Assembly (NCBI GenBank): GCA_005778355.1
Contig: SXON01000246.1
Coordinates: 22,454 to 86,453 of the forward strand
Direction: 5' to 3'
Length of the DNA stretch: 64,000 bases
Origin: Pseudomonadota bacterium
Lineage (GTDB): Bacteria; Myxococcota_A; UBA796; SXON01
Under the pieces are notes generated by a model. The model ran no database searches. It was given only the letters and a program-made list of their open reading frames with translations, and was not told the origin of the DNA. Shown here in pieces: positions 24,418 to 32,361 of this stretch. A program made the position numbers and the translations under genes. Numbering within the stretch: the stretch's first letter is position 1; every line of letters starts with the position of its first letter.

Positions 24418-26113
24418 CTCGATCCAGCAAGTCGCGGGCGGACGCCGCTTCGAGCTGGTGAAGACGCTCGGCGTGGGCTCCTTCGGGAGCGTGTACCTCG
24501 CCGAAATGCAGAGCGCGGGCGGGTTCAAGCGTCGAGTGGCGCTGAAGCTTCTGAACGCGAGCTGGGACGCGGCGAGCGACGCCAGCCGCCGGTTGCGCGA
24601 CGAGGCGCGGTTGCTCGGTCGCTTGCAGCACCGTCACATCGTGCGGGTCGACGACCTCCTGCGACTCGACGGGCGCTGGGCGCTCTTGATGGAGTACGTC
24701 GCCGGCATCGACCTGGAGTCGATCGTGGTGCCGCCACAGCAGGCACCCAGTGTTCCACCCCTCCCCACGCGGGCCGCCCTCGAGATCGTGATCGCCGTCG
24801 CGAGCGCGCTACGTGCCGCCGCCGACTCGCTCGACACTGACGGCAAGCCGCTGAACGTGGTGCACCGCGACATCAAGCCCTCGAACATCCGCCTCACCGC
24901 CGAAAGCGACGTGAAGGTCCTGGACTTCGGCGTGGCACGAGCCAGCTTCGAAGGTCGTGAGTCGAAGACGGAACGCGTACGGTACGGGTCGATTGGCTAC
25001 ATGGCGCCGGAGCGCCTCCTCGGGGGCGATGAGACGACGGCCGGCGACGTCTTCTCGCTGGGGGTGGTGCTCTACGAGCTGGTGCTGCGCAAGACCTACG
25101 GCCGCAGCGAGCTCGCGCCCGATGCCCAGGTGGCCCAGGTCGCGCGGGCCGGCGAGGAGCTGTGCGGGGTGGTAGGCGACGAGGTGGCTACGCTTTTCGT
25201 GGCGATGCTGGGCTACGAGCCGGAGGATCGGCCCTCGACCCTCGAAGTCGAGGAGAAATGCCGAAAGCTCGTGGCCACCATGCCGGAGGGCGACCTCGGC
25301 TCCTGGTGCCTCCACAACGTGCCGGTCCTCGCGGCGCTGGGCGGCAGCGCGGAGGAGGGTGGCCTCACCGGGCGCGTGCTCGCCGAGAGCGACTTCACCG
25401 GCAAGGCGGTGGTCAACTCGCAGACCATCGCGGTTCCCATCGACGAGCTGCCGCCCACGCCACGCTCCACCGCGAGCGAGACCATCATTCTCCCCGACGA
25501 GCCGCCTTCGGCGCCCCCGCGACTGCCGATGGTGCTCGGGGTCATGTGTGGCCTGCTGGCGATCGGCGGCCTGGGCGCCTACATGTTCGGTCGCGACGAA
25601 GCCGAGGCGAGCGCTCCCGCCCTCGCGGCCGTTTCGACCCCAGCGCCCGCGCCGCCCGCCGAGGCGGCCCCGGTCGAGGCGCCACCCGCCGAGACGCCAC
25701 CCGCCGACGCCGCCCCGGTCGCGACTGAACCTGCCGACGCGGTCCCGGTCGCCGCCCCGTCGAGCAAGGCGCCAGCGGCGCCGTCGATGGTGCCTGTCGC
25801 CCCGCGCGATGGCGCCCTCGCCCCTCGCCCGCTCTCCCCCGAGGAGTTGGCGATCCTCAGCGCCGCCACCAGCGAGCCAGCCCCCGAGGCCCCGCGCCTG
25901 CGCTCCGCCAAGTTCGTCCTCGAGGGCAGCGTCGAGCGCATCGAGGTGAGCTGCGGCGACACCACGGGCGCGGGCTCCGGCAACGCCCTGTTGCAGTCCT
26001 TCCCCGCTGGCCCCTGCACCGTGCGTGCGGCCGGCCAGTCCACCACCGTCAACGTGCAGTCCCCCCGCAAGGTTGAGTGCACCCTCGAAGGCGGGAGCCT
26101 GTCTTGTCGCTAG
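24407..26113 (+). CDS. Membrane Ser/Thr protein kinase with PEGA-like C-terminal domain
   Basis: A 568-residue Hanks-type kinase. Residues 21-30 are the glycine-rich loop (LGVGSFGSVY), Lys47 lies in VALKLL, the catalytic loop VVHRDIKPSN has Asp155, and DFG is at 173-175 with GYMAPERLLG as activation-segment end. All key residues are present, so it should be active. A single membrane helix follows (MVLGVMCGLLAIGGLGAYMFG). Then comes a long Pro/Ala linker and a small Cys-containing beta domain resembling PEGA. Start is TTG at 24407, the only one that keeps the full kinase domain; it lies inside the preceding gene. Typical of myxobacterial signalling. Confidence 0.9.
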   Translation: MHTDSIQQVAGGRRFELVKTLGVGSFGSVYLAEMQSAGGFKRRVALKLLNASWDAASDASRRLRDEARLLGRLQHRHIVRVDDLLRLDGRWALLMEYVAGIDLESIVVPPQQAPSVPPLPTRAALEIVIAVASALRAAADSLDTDGKPLNVVHRDIKPSNIRLTAESDVKVLDFGVARASFEGRESKTERVRYGSIGYMAPERLLGGDETTAGDVFSLGVVLYELVLRKTYGRSELAPDAQVAQVARAGEELCGVVGDEVATLFVAMLGYEPEDRPSTLEVEEKCRKLVATMPEGDLGSWCLHNVPVLAALGGSAEEGGLTGRVLAESDFTGKAVVNSQTIAVPIDELPPTPRSTASETIILPDEPPSAPPRLPMVLGVMCGLLAIGGLGAYMFGRDEAEASAPALAAVSTPAPAPPAEAAPVEAPPAETPPADAAPVATEPADAVPVAAPSSKAPAAPSMVPVAPRDGALAPRPLSPEELAILSAATSEPAPEAPRLRSAKFVLEGSVERIEVSCGDTTGAGSGNALLQSFPAGPCTVRAAGQSTTVNVQSPRKVECTLEGGSLSCR

Positions 26114-27534
26114 TCCTCGCCCTTGTCGGATCGGCCTGGGCCGACCGCCTCTACTGGACCGCCCCGCCGTCCCCGGCCGATATCGACGCCGCCGAGCGCA
26201 CGTTGCCCGGCGTGGTCGCCATGCCGCTCGACGCGCTGGTCACCGGCGCCGCGCCTGCAGGCGATCCCGGTCCCGCGCTCGACACCCTTCGCCGTGAGCT
26301 GGAGAGCGTGCGGCCTCTGGTCAACGAATTCGACGGCGAGCTGCAGATCATGGCACGCCTCGCCAAGGCCACGGCCGACGTCGGCGCCCTCCGCAACCCC
26401 GACGACACCGAGCTCTTCTGGCAAGCGCTCTGCTTCCAGGGCTTCGCTGTTCACCGCTACTTCGGCGAACGTCTCGGCACCGACCCCGCCGCCGCGCCCT
26501 ACCGCGTCGGTTCCGGTGCCGACGCCGTGGTGGCCGCGTGGATCGACGCCGCTGCGCTCTTCGGCCCCCGTGAACCCCGGCCGGCCGACATCCCGGAAGA
26601 CGCCCAGCGACTCGCCTTCGACGGCGTGCGCGCGATGGTCCAGGTGATGCCGGCCGCGAGCCTCGCCGTCGGCCAGCTCGCCGCTGGGGCCACGCTTATG
26701 CTCGACGGTCGCGTGGTCGATACCAGCGCGCAGGTTCGCACGCTGATGGTGCCCGGGCGCCATTTCCTCGAGGTGCGAGTGGGCAACACCGTGCTCCTCC
26801 GGGGCGACACCCGAATCGGCGGCGGGTCAACCATGTCGGCCGAGGCGCCGTTCGGGCCCGCCGAGCGCGACGCGCTCGCCAAGCTGGTTGACAGCGGTGC
26901 GGGCTGGTCCGTGCCGCCGGCAGCCATGGTGCCGATCGGCGGCGCGGGGGAGCCGGTCTTCCTCGGCGAGCCCGGCAAGGGACACCCCCGCCTCGTACGA
27001 GTGGACCGCGGCAGCGCCGAGACGGTCGCCCTCGTCATGCCCGCGCGCGAAACGAGCCCCCTGGCGGTGCACGTGGCCCTCGGTGGGGGCTGGGTGTCGA
27101 CGGGCGACTTCTTCCTCCAGAACGTCGAGTCCGGCGCGCCTTACGACGAGTCGAGCGTCAACGCCTTCGCCCCCGTGCTGAGCGCCGACGGCGAGTGGCG
27201 CTCGGGGCTCTTCGCCGCGAGCGTCGGCGCCACGGCGCTCATCGCCACCGGCGAGTTCCACTCGCTCACGACGGGTACCGACGCGACCAGCGCCTTTGTC
27301 TACCCGCACGCTGGCGTCGGGCTCACCTACGTCCAGGCCACCGTGGGCCCGTTGTTTCCCTGGTACATGGGCGTCGGCGGGAAGGCCCGCGTGGCCGTGT
27401 GGAAGGGCCTCGAGCTGACCGCTGGCGGCGTGTACGGCGTGCCCCTCGAGATCGCGCGCACCGACAGCGAGCCGAGCTTCACGCCCCTCCCCGCCTACGC
27501 GGCGTGGGGCGGCGTGGGCTGGGCCTTCGACTAG
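26104..27534 (+). CDS. Exported protein of unknown function, co-encoded with kinase
   Basis: A 476-residue protein with a signal peptide (LSLVLALVGSAWA). Residues about 30-180 are helical. The middle section (LAAGATLMLDGRVVDTSAQVRTLM, then VPGRHFLEVRVG) resembles a PEGA-type unit. The C-terminal 150 residues have alternating hydrophobic strands with aromatic ends, consistent with a small outer-membrane beta-barrel. TTG at 26104 overlaps the kinase stop by 10 bases, and the ORF-track start at 26077 would miss the signal peptide context. The related PEGA-like segment and the coupling suggest it works in the same envelope system as the kinase. Confidence 0.7.
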   Translation: MSLVLALVGSAWADRLYWTAPPSPADIDAAERTLPGVVAMPLDALVTGAAPAGDPGPALDTLRRELESVRPLVNEFDGELQIMARLAKATADVGALRNPDDTELFWQALCFQGFAVHRYFGERLGTDPAAAPYRVGSGADAVVAAWIDAAALFGPREPRPADIPEDAQRLAFDGVRAMVQVMPAASLAVGQLAAGATLMLDGRVVDTSAQVRTLMVPGRHFLEVRVGNTVLLRGDTRIGGGSTMSAEAPFGPAERDALAKLVDSGAGWSVPPAAMVPIGGAGEPVFLGEPGKGHPRLVRVDRGSAETVALVMPARETSPLAVHVALGGGWVSTGDFFLQNVESGAPYDESSVNAFAPVLSADGEWRSGLFAASVGATALIATGEFHSLTTGTDATSAFVYPHAGVGLTYVQATVGPLFPWYMGVGGKARVAVWKGLELTAGGVYGVPLEIARTDSEPSFTPLPAYAAWGGVGWAFD

Positions 27535-28526
27535 GGCTCGCCGCCGTAGGCCTGGGCAGCCTCGGCACAGTCGGCGTGGAGGTTGAGCGTGGCCATCTCC
27601 TCTGCGGAGAGCAGGCGAGGACCCACGACGGAGAGGGCGTAGGCGCCCCAGCCCGCGTTGCCCGTGGCCCCGCGCGCCCGCCAGGCGTCGGCCGGGCGGC
27701 GCGGCACGTCGACGTAGGCCACGGCGAGCTGGTCGGGCCCGGCGCAGATCGTGGCGGCGCGCTCATCGGCCCGCGTGATCGTGCCGTCACCGTCCGCGTC
27801 GAGGACAACGTTGCCGGTGTAGGCCTTGGCGGCCTGCTCGAAGTCCGGGGAGTCCGGGCCGGTGGCCGGTCCCTCGAAGCTGGCCGTCCACGTGCCACCG
27901 ACATCGGACGGCTGCGTGACGCGGTGGCCATTCTGGTCGACGAAGATCATCTGGTAGTCGTCGTCGGCCGCGATGGGGACGCTGCCGCGGTATCCGCCGA
28001 TCTGGAGGCTCGACACGGCGAGGGTGTTCTCCGGGAGCACGTAGGCGTCACCGAACGACTCGAAAGACGAGTCGCCCTCTTCGAAGCCCGTCTCGGCATA
28101 CCAGCCCTCGTCCACCGGGGCGCGATACTCGCGAACCGCGGTCACCAGGACGTCGGAAACACCGGTGTAAACGAAGCGCTCACCGTCCTCGTCCGGGGTG
28201 CGCGCGAAGGCCGCGTAGCGAACATTCGCGCGACGGTCCTCGGGGTCGACGTGCGGGGGCGGCACCTGAGCCGGGAGCGAGAAGCTGACCACGCCGTCGT
28301 CCACCTCGGCCACGGCGAGCGCCTTGCCCGCCCAGTACACCTCGCCGCTGCCGTCAAATCGGAGCGGGATGAGCGCCACCTCCGTGGCATCGGCCGACTC
28401 GACTTCGAAGGCCACCGACGCGCTGACCTCGGAGCGCAGGGCCATGGTCTCGGAGCCACCGCTGGCCGCTTCGTCCGGAGCGCAAGCAAGCAAAGACACT
28501 GATAGCGTAGTGGAAAGGCTGAACAT
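27531..28526 (-). CDS. Lipoprotein of unknown function with EF-hand-like loop
   Basis: A 331-residue envelope lipoprotein: MFSLSTTLSVSLLAC gives a lipobox, then a short Ser-rich linker. The body is beta-rich; VVLDADGDGTITRADE is a classic EF-hand-like or dockerin-like calcium loop near residue 250. No enzyme motif is seen. It is 90 bases downstream of the sulfatase gene on the same strand and may be the last member of that operon. Its stop overlaps the stop of the convergent exported protein by 4 bases. In the 90-base gap a GCTGG/CCAGC hairpin occurs without T-run. Confidence 0.72.
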   Translation of the reverse strand: MFSLSTTLSVSLLACAPDEAASGGSETMALRSEVSASVAFEVESADATEVALIPLRFDGSGEVYWAGKALAVAEVDDGVVSFSLPAQVPPPHVDPEDRRANVRYAAFARTPDEDGERFVYTGVSDVLVTAVREYRAPVDEGWYAETGFEEGDSSFESFGDAYVLPENTLAVSSLQIGGYRGSVPIAADDDYQMIFVDQNGHRVTQPSDVGGTWTASFEGPATGPDSPDFEQAAKAYTGNVVLDADGDGTITRADERAATICAGPDQLAVAYVDVPRRPADAWRARGATGNAGWGAYALSVVGPRLLSAEEMATLNLHADCAEAAQAYGGEP

Positions 28527-28616
28527 TTTGACGTACCCGCCGTGCTGGAGTTGTCACCAGCATCGGCAAGCAGTCTTCCACCTTGAGGGCTGTGCGCTCT
28601 TAGGCGGCGCGACCGT

Positions 28617-29210
28617 TCAGTCCGCGGCGCCGTCGCAGTCGGCATCGACTCCGTCGGCCAAGCTGTCGTTCGCACCCGGCTTCACGCGCCACAGGCGGTC
28701 GTTGCAGTCCGTCCCGCCGTAGGCGATGGCGTCGAAGCCGTCGTGATCGGCGTCGTGGTCGGAGCCCCCGGAGCAGTCGCTGTCGACGCCGTCGTAGAAC
28801 GGATCGTTACGGCCGGGGTTCACGGTCGGCGTGGAGTCATCACAATCGGTGCCCGAGAAGGCCGCGTCGTCGTAGCCGTCGCGGTCGCCGTCGTAGTCGG
28901 AGTCGCCACCGCAGTCCGCGTCGGTGCCGTCGTAGAGCACGTCCGGTGCGCCAGGCCACACCGAGGAGAGCAGGTCGTCGCAGTCGGCGCCGCCGAAGTC
29001 GGCCGACGGGAAGCCGTCGCCGTCGAGGTCGAAGTCGTTGGCACCATCGCAATCAGCGTCGAGGCCGTCGTAGGGGTAGTCCACCACGCTCGGGTTCACC
29101 TCGGCGTTGATGTCGTCGCAGTCGCTGCCGCCGTGCTCCAGCGCGTCGATGCCGTCGCCGTCTTGGTCGTAGTCGCTCGCGCCGTCGCAATCGCTGTCGC
29201 GCCCGTCGTA
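28617..29210 (-). repeat. Tandem 46-residue MopE-like repeats in sulfatase C-terminus
   Basis: Each unit starts YDGxDxDCDG and contains an acidic DxDxDGDG segment, then GGxDCDD and a VNPG-like turn. The unit starts fall at residues 506, 552, 598, 644 and 690, an exact 46-residue (138-base) period; the last unit is cut after 13 residues. Known MopE repeats bind calcium at the cell surface. Confidence 0.85.
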
Positions 29211-30725
29211 CCAGAGCTCACGGCTCTCGCAGCAGTCGTCGAAGGCCAGCCAGTCGGACGAGGAGCCCGCCATCGCGTCGGCCCGCTCTTCCAGCGCAGA
29301 CATCAACTCGGCGAGGATGTCGGCGTCGACCGTCTCGTAGATGTCGGTGGCCTCGAACCGGTCGGTCGACAGGTCGTACACCGAGTAACTGCGGCAGGAG
29401 TTGAACCCGGTGTTGGCCACGAGCTTGTAGTCGCCCACGCGCACCGCCCCCGATCCCGTGGTCGCGCCGGTGCTGGCGCTCGTGCTGAACTTCTCGGTCC
29501 AGTTGGCCGTGCGGCTACCTTCGCCACCCACGAGGATCTCGGCCACCGAGATCGAGTCCTGGCCGATGTCGGTGCCCACCTCGTAGCCGCCGGTGTCGAG
29601 CCCGAGGAGATCGACGAGGGTGGCGTACAGGTCGACCACGTTGACCAGAGCGCCGGAGCTGCCGCCCACGTCGATGGTGTAGTCGACGTCCGTGGGCACC
29701 GCGCCGCCGGCCTCGATGGCGTCGGCCAGAGCCGCGCCGTCGGCGAAGATCAGCGGAATGCGGGCGCCCGACTCGAAGACCGAGCCCTTGCCACGCCCAT
29801 CATCGAAGGAGCCCTCGGACACCTGGCGAGGCGTGCCGTTGTCGCCCATGAACACCACCAGCGTGGCATCGGGGTCGGGGAGCCCGGCGAGGAGCTCGGC
29901 GATGGCGTCGTCGAGGCACTCGACCGCGAAGTCGTAGTCGGTGGCATCGTCGCCGCTCGGGGTGCCACCGCAGGCGGTGACCGCGTCGGCCCAGGATGTG
30001 CCCGACCGGCCACCATTGCTCGTCGAATGCGGGAGGTTGTAGGAAACCACGGCGAAGGCCCGGTTGCCCACGGAGTCCTGATCGGTCAGCCACTCGAGCG
30101 CGGACACCGTGGTTTCATCGGTAACCGAGGCGAGCTCATCGCTCGCCATCGTGCTGTACCCAGAGGACATGCTCGAGTCGGCCAGAGACTCGACGTACAG
30201 CCACTCCTCGTAGCTGCGCGGCTCGCCGCCGGTGCTACCGCGGAAGGTGCCGAAGCCGGTGCGGATGGGGTACTCGGCGCGGTCGGAGGCCGCCGTCGAG
30301 GCGCTGCGAGGCGTGTCGGAGAGCACGCCCACGTGCCACTTGCCGAAAAGGGCCGTCTCCATCCCCTCTTGCTCGGCAAGCTGCTGGATGGTGACCGCCT
30401 CTTCGCTCAGCGAGGGCGAGGCGCTGGTGGCCACCGCGTCGCCCACGCCATTCCGGTAGGCAAACTGGCCGGAGTAGAGAGCGGCGCGCGATGGGGAGCA
30501 AACGGGCATCGCCCACGCATCGGTGAAACGCACGCCCGCGTCGGCGAGCAAGTCGATGTTCGGGGTGGACGGGCGCGTTTCCGAGGGGTTCGCCACGTCG
30601 CCGGCGTAGGCGCTCACCTTGTCGCTACCGAGGTCGTCGGCGATGATGACGACCACGTGACGGTACTCGGCCGCCTCGACGGGCGCGGCGAGGAACACGG
30701 TCAGCAACGAGCTGGGGAGGAGCAC
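28617..30725 (-). CDS. Sulfatase fused to MopE-like calcium-binding repeats
   Basis: A 702-residue exported enzyme. After a signal peptide (MLLPSSLLTVFLAAPVEA) the type I sulfatase domain shows IIADDLG with the metal-binding Asp pair. CSPSRAALYSGQ has Cys76 in the C-x-P-S-R motif that is converted to formylglycine. KWHVG and FMGDNGTP carry the remaining metal/substrate residues. The last 197 residues are four full MopE-like repeats and one partial, with an exact period of 46 residues. These probably bind calcium or tether the enzyme to the surface. A separate formylglycine-generating enzyme would be needed and is not in the window. GTG start at 30725 is 6 bases after TAGCCT. Confidence 0.92.
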   Translation of the reverse strand: MLLPSSLLTVFLAAPVEAAEYRHVVVIIADDLGSDKVSAYAGDVANPSETRPSTPNIDLLADAGVRFTDAWAMPVCSPSRAALYSGQFAYRNGVGDAVATSASPSLSEEAVTIQQLAEQEGMETALFGKWHVGVLSDTPRSASTAASDRAEYPIRTGFGTFRGSTGGEPRSYEEWLYVESLADSSMSSGYSTMASDELASVTDETTVSALEWLTDQDSVGNRAFAVVSYNLPHSTSNGGRSGTSWADAVTACGGTPSGDDATDYDFAVECLDDAIAELLAGLPDPDATLVVFMGDNGTPRQVSEGSFDDGRGKGSVFESGARIPLIFADGAALADAIEAGGAVPTDVDYTIDVGGSSGALVNVVDLYATLVDLLGLDTGGYEVGTDIGQDSISVAEILVGGEGSRTANWTEKFSTSASTGATTGSGAVRVGDYKLVANTGFNSCRSYSVYDLSTDRFEATDIYETVDADILAELMSALEERADAMAGSSSDWLAFDDCCESRELWYDGRDSDCDGASDYDQDGDGIDALEHGGSDCDDINAEVNPSVVDYPYDGLDADCDGANDFDLDGDGFPSADFGGADCDDLLSSVWPGAPDVLYDGTDADCGGDSDYDGDRDGYDDAAFSGTDCDDSTPTVNPGRNDPFYDGVDSDCSGGSDHDADHDGFDAIAYGGTDCNDRLWRVKPGANDSLADGVDADCDGAAD

Positions 30726-30768
30726 TTGACAAGGCTACCACAACTGCGATCCCAGAATGTAGTTGTCG

Positions 30769-32349
30769 CTACTGTCCTGGAGGCTCACCCAACAGTTTTA
30801 GCGCCCGCGATCCGATAGCGCTCCCAGGTTCTACCTGGAGCAGGGCGCGGAAGGCGGTCACGGCCTCGCCGCGGCGCCCCGCCGCAGCGTGAAGCCGACC
30901 CAGCGCCAGGTGGTTCCCGGGCACGTCGCCGTCGCAAGCGGCGAGTTGCGCGTACTCGGCGACAACGGCGTCGTAGTCTTGCTTGACGAGCGATACGTCG
31001 CCGCCGGCGGTGACGAAGGCCTCGACAGCGGCGAAGCGCACCGCGCGCACCGCGTCGCGGAGGAGCGCGCCGGGGATCGCCGGGGCACCCCACGCGCCGA
31101 GCGTGGTGGCGACCTCGGCCCGGACCAGCGCGTCGGGGTCACGAGAAAGCGAGCCGAGGCGTGTCAACTCGGGCCCGGACGGCGCGTAACGGCGGAGGTA
31201 CGCGGCCGCAGTGGCGCGCGCGAAGGCGGGCGCGCCCGTGCCGGCGACGATTTGCATCAGGCTCTCCCGGGCCGACTCGTCGCCCACGCGGGCCGCGCGG
31301 AAGACCTCGACGTTGGCCTCGCGGCCAGGAACCTTGAAGCCGTGGTCGTGACGCACATGAACGCCCATGAACGTGGCGGTGGGCATATGGCAGCCCACAC
31401 AATCGGCCTCCACACCGTGGTTCTCGGTGGCGGGCGGCGCGCTGTGACAGGCGCGACAGCGATCATTCCCCGGAGGCGCGCCCCCGTGCGGATCGTGGCA
31501 GTCCGTGCAGCGCACGCCCTTGGCCGCCATCTTCGACTGGGCCCAGGATCCCCATTCGAAGCCCTCGACGGGCGCGACGAGTCGACCATCGGCGCCGAAT
31601 GCCGTGGAATCTCCCACCGCCGGCCGGAACTGGTCGAGGAAGGCCTTGCCCGGAGCGGCGTCGCAGGCGAGCGGACGCCGGAGGCTGTGGCAGCCGCTGC
31701 ACGTATCGAGCTGCGCTCGGGCGTCGCGAGCGGCCCGCGGAGGACTGCCGTGGCAGGCCACGCAGCCGACGCCCTCGGCCAACCACTCGCTCGCGTAGCT
31801 GTGCGTGCCGATGTCAAAACCCTTGTCAAACCCAGTGACATGGCAGGTCGCGCACTGGTGGTTCCAGGTGCCGGCCAGCCCGGCCCAGTGGAGCTCTTCC
31901 CCTGGATCGGCCTCGGCGCCGTCGGGCGCGGGGTCGAACCACTGGCCCCGTGCCACGTCGAAGGCGATCGGCGCGACGAGAAGCCTCCCACCGGGGCCGT
32001 CCAGCAGGTACTGCTGCAGCGGCGTCACGCCGATGGTGGCGATGACAGCGTACTGACTGTCTCCCGCGCCGTCCTTGACGCGGACGACTGGCTGACCGTC
32101 GGCCAACTCCACGGTGGCGACGAGCTCCCCCCCCTGCACGCGCTGGCCCGCGAAGCGGGAGGGGTCCACCACCGTCGACTGCGCCCGGGCGTGGTGAGAC
32201 TCGGCCCAGCGCGCCGCCTCCTCCGCGTGACAACTCGCGCAGTCCGCATGGGTGTCGGCGTGGGGATCGGCGGCCGCCGGCCCCGGGGGAGGCGCCGACT
32301 CATCGCACGCGAGGGCGAAGGCGATGGCGCTAGTGGCGAGCCGACGCAT
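30769..32349 (-). CDS. Heptaheme c-type cytochrome lipoprotein with HEAT/TPR-like C-terminus
   Basis: A 526-residue protein beginning MRRLATSAIAFALAC (lipobox). The first 330 residues contain seven CxxCH motifs (CASCH, CATCH, CVACH, CSGCH, CTDCH, CRACH, CVGCH), as in cytochrome c554-like multiheme proteins. The C-terminal 190 residues are helical repeats, including HEAT-like (LGSLSRDPDALVRAEVATTLG) and TPR-like segments (ALGRLHAAAGRRGEAV). It is probably a periplasmic or outer-membrane electron carrier or reductase. A GGAGG ribosome binding site precedes the ATG. It follows the arylsulfotransferase-like gene by 12 bases, so they are co-transcribed. Confidence 0.9.
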   Translation of the reverse strand: MRRLATSAIAFALACDESAPPPGPAAADPHADTHADCASCHAEEAARWAESHHARAQSTVVDPSRFAGQRVQGGELVATVELADGQPVVRVKDGAGDSQYAVIATIGVTPLQQYLLDGPGGRLLVAPIAFDVARGQWFDPAPDGAEADPGEELHWAGLAGTWNHQCATCHVTGFDKGFDIGTHSYASEWLAEGVGCVACHGSPPRAARDARAQLDTCSGCHSLRRPLACDAAPGKAFLDQFRPAVGDSTAFGADGRLVAPVEGFEWGSWAQSKMAAKGVRCTDCHDPHGGAPPGNDRCRACHSAPPATENHGVEADCVGCHMPTATFMGVHVRHDHGFKVPGREANVEVFRAARVGDESARESLMQIVAGTGAPAFARATAAAYLRRYAPSGPELTRLGSLSRDPDALVRAEVATTLGAWGAPAIPGALLRDAVRAVRFAAVEAFVTAGGDVSLVKQDYDAVVAEYAQLAACDGDVPGNHLALGRLHAAAGRRGEAVTAFRALLQVEPGSAIGSRALKLLGEPPGQ

Positions 32350-32361
32350 CGCCTCCGCGTT

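Noticed and set aside
28527-28616. Possible terminator hairpin (GCTGG...CCAGC) between sulfatase and lipoprotein
   Set aside because: Arms are only 5 bases and no T-run follows on the minus strand.
28617-29210. Possible CRISPR-like DNA repeats
   Set aside because: The regular 138-base period is a coding tandem repeat (MopE-like); there are no short identical repeats with unique spacers.
28743-30818. Long plus-strand ORF of 691 residues opposite the sulfatase
   Set aside because: Mirror of the sulfatase codons in high-GC DNA; valine/glycine/arginine-rich composition with no motifs, whereas the minus strand encodes a complete sulfatase.
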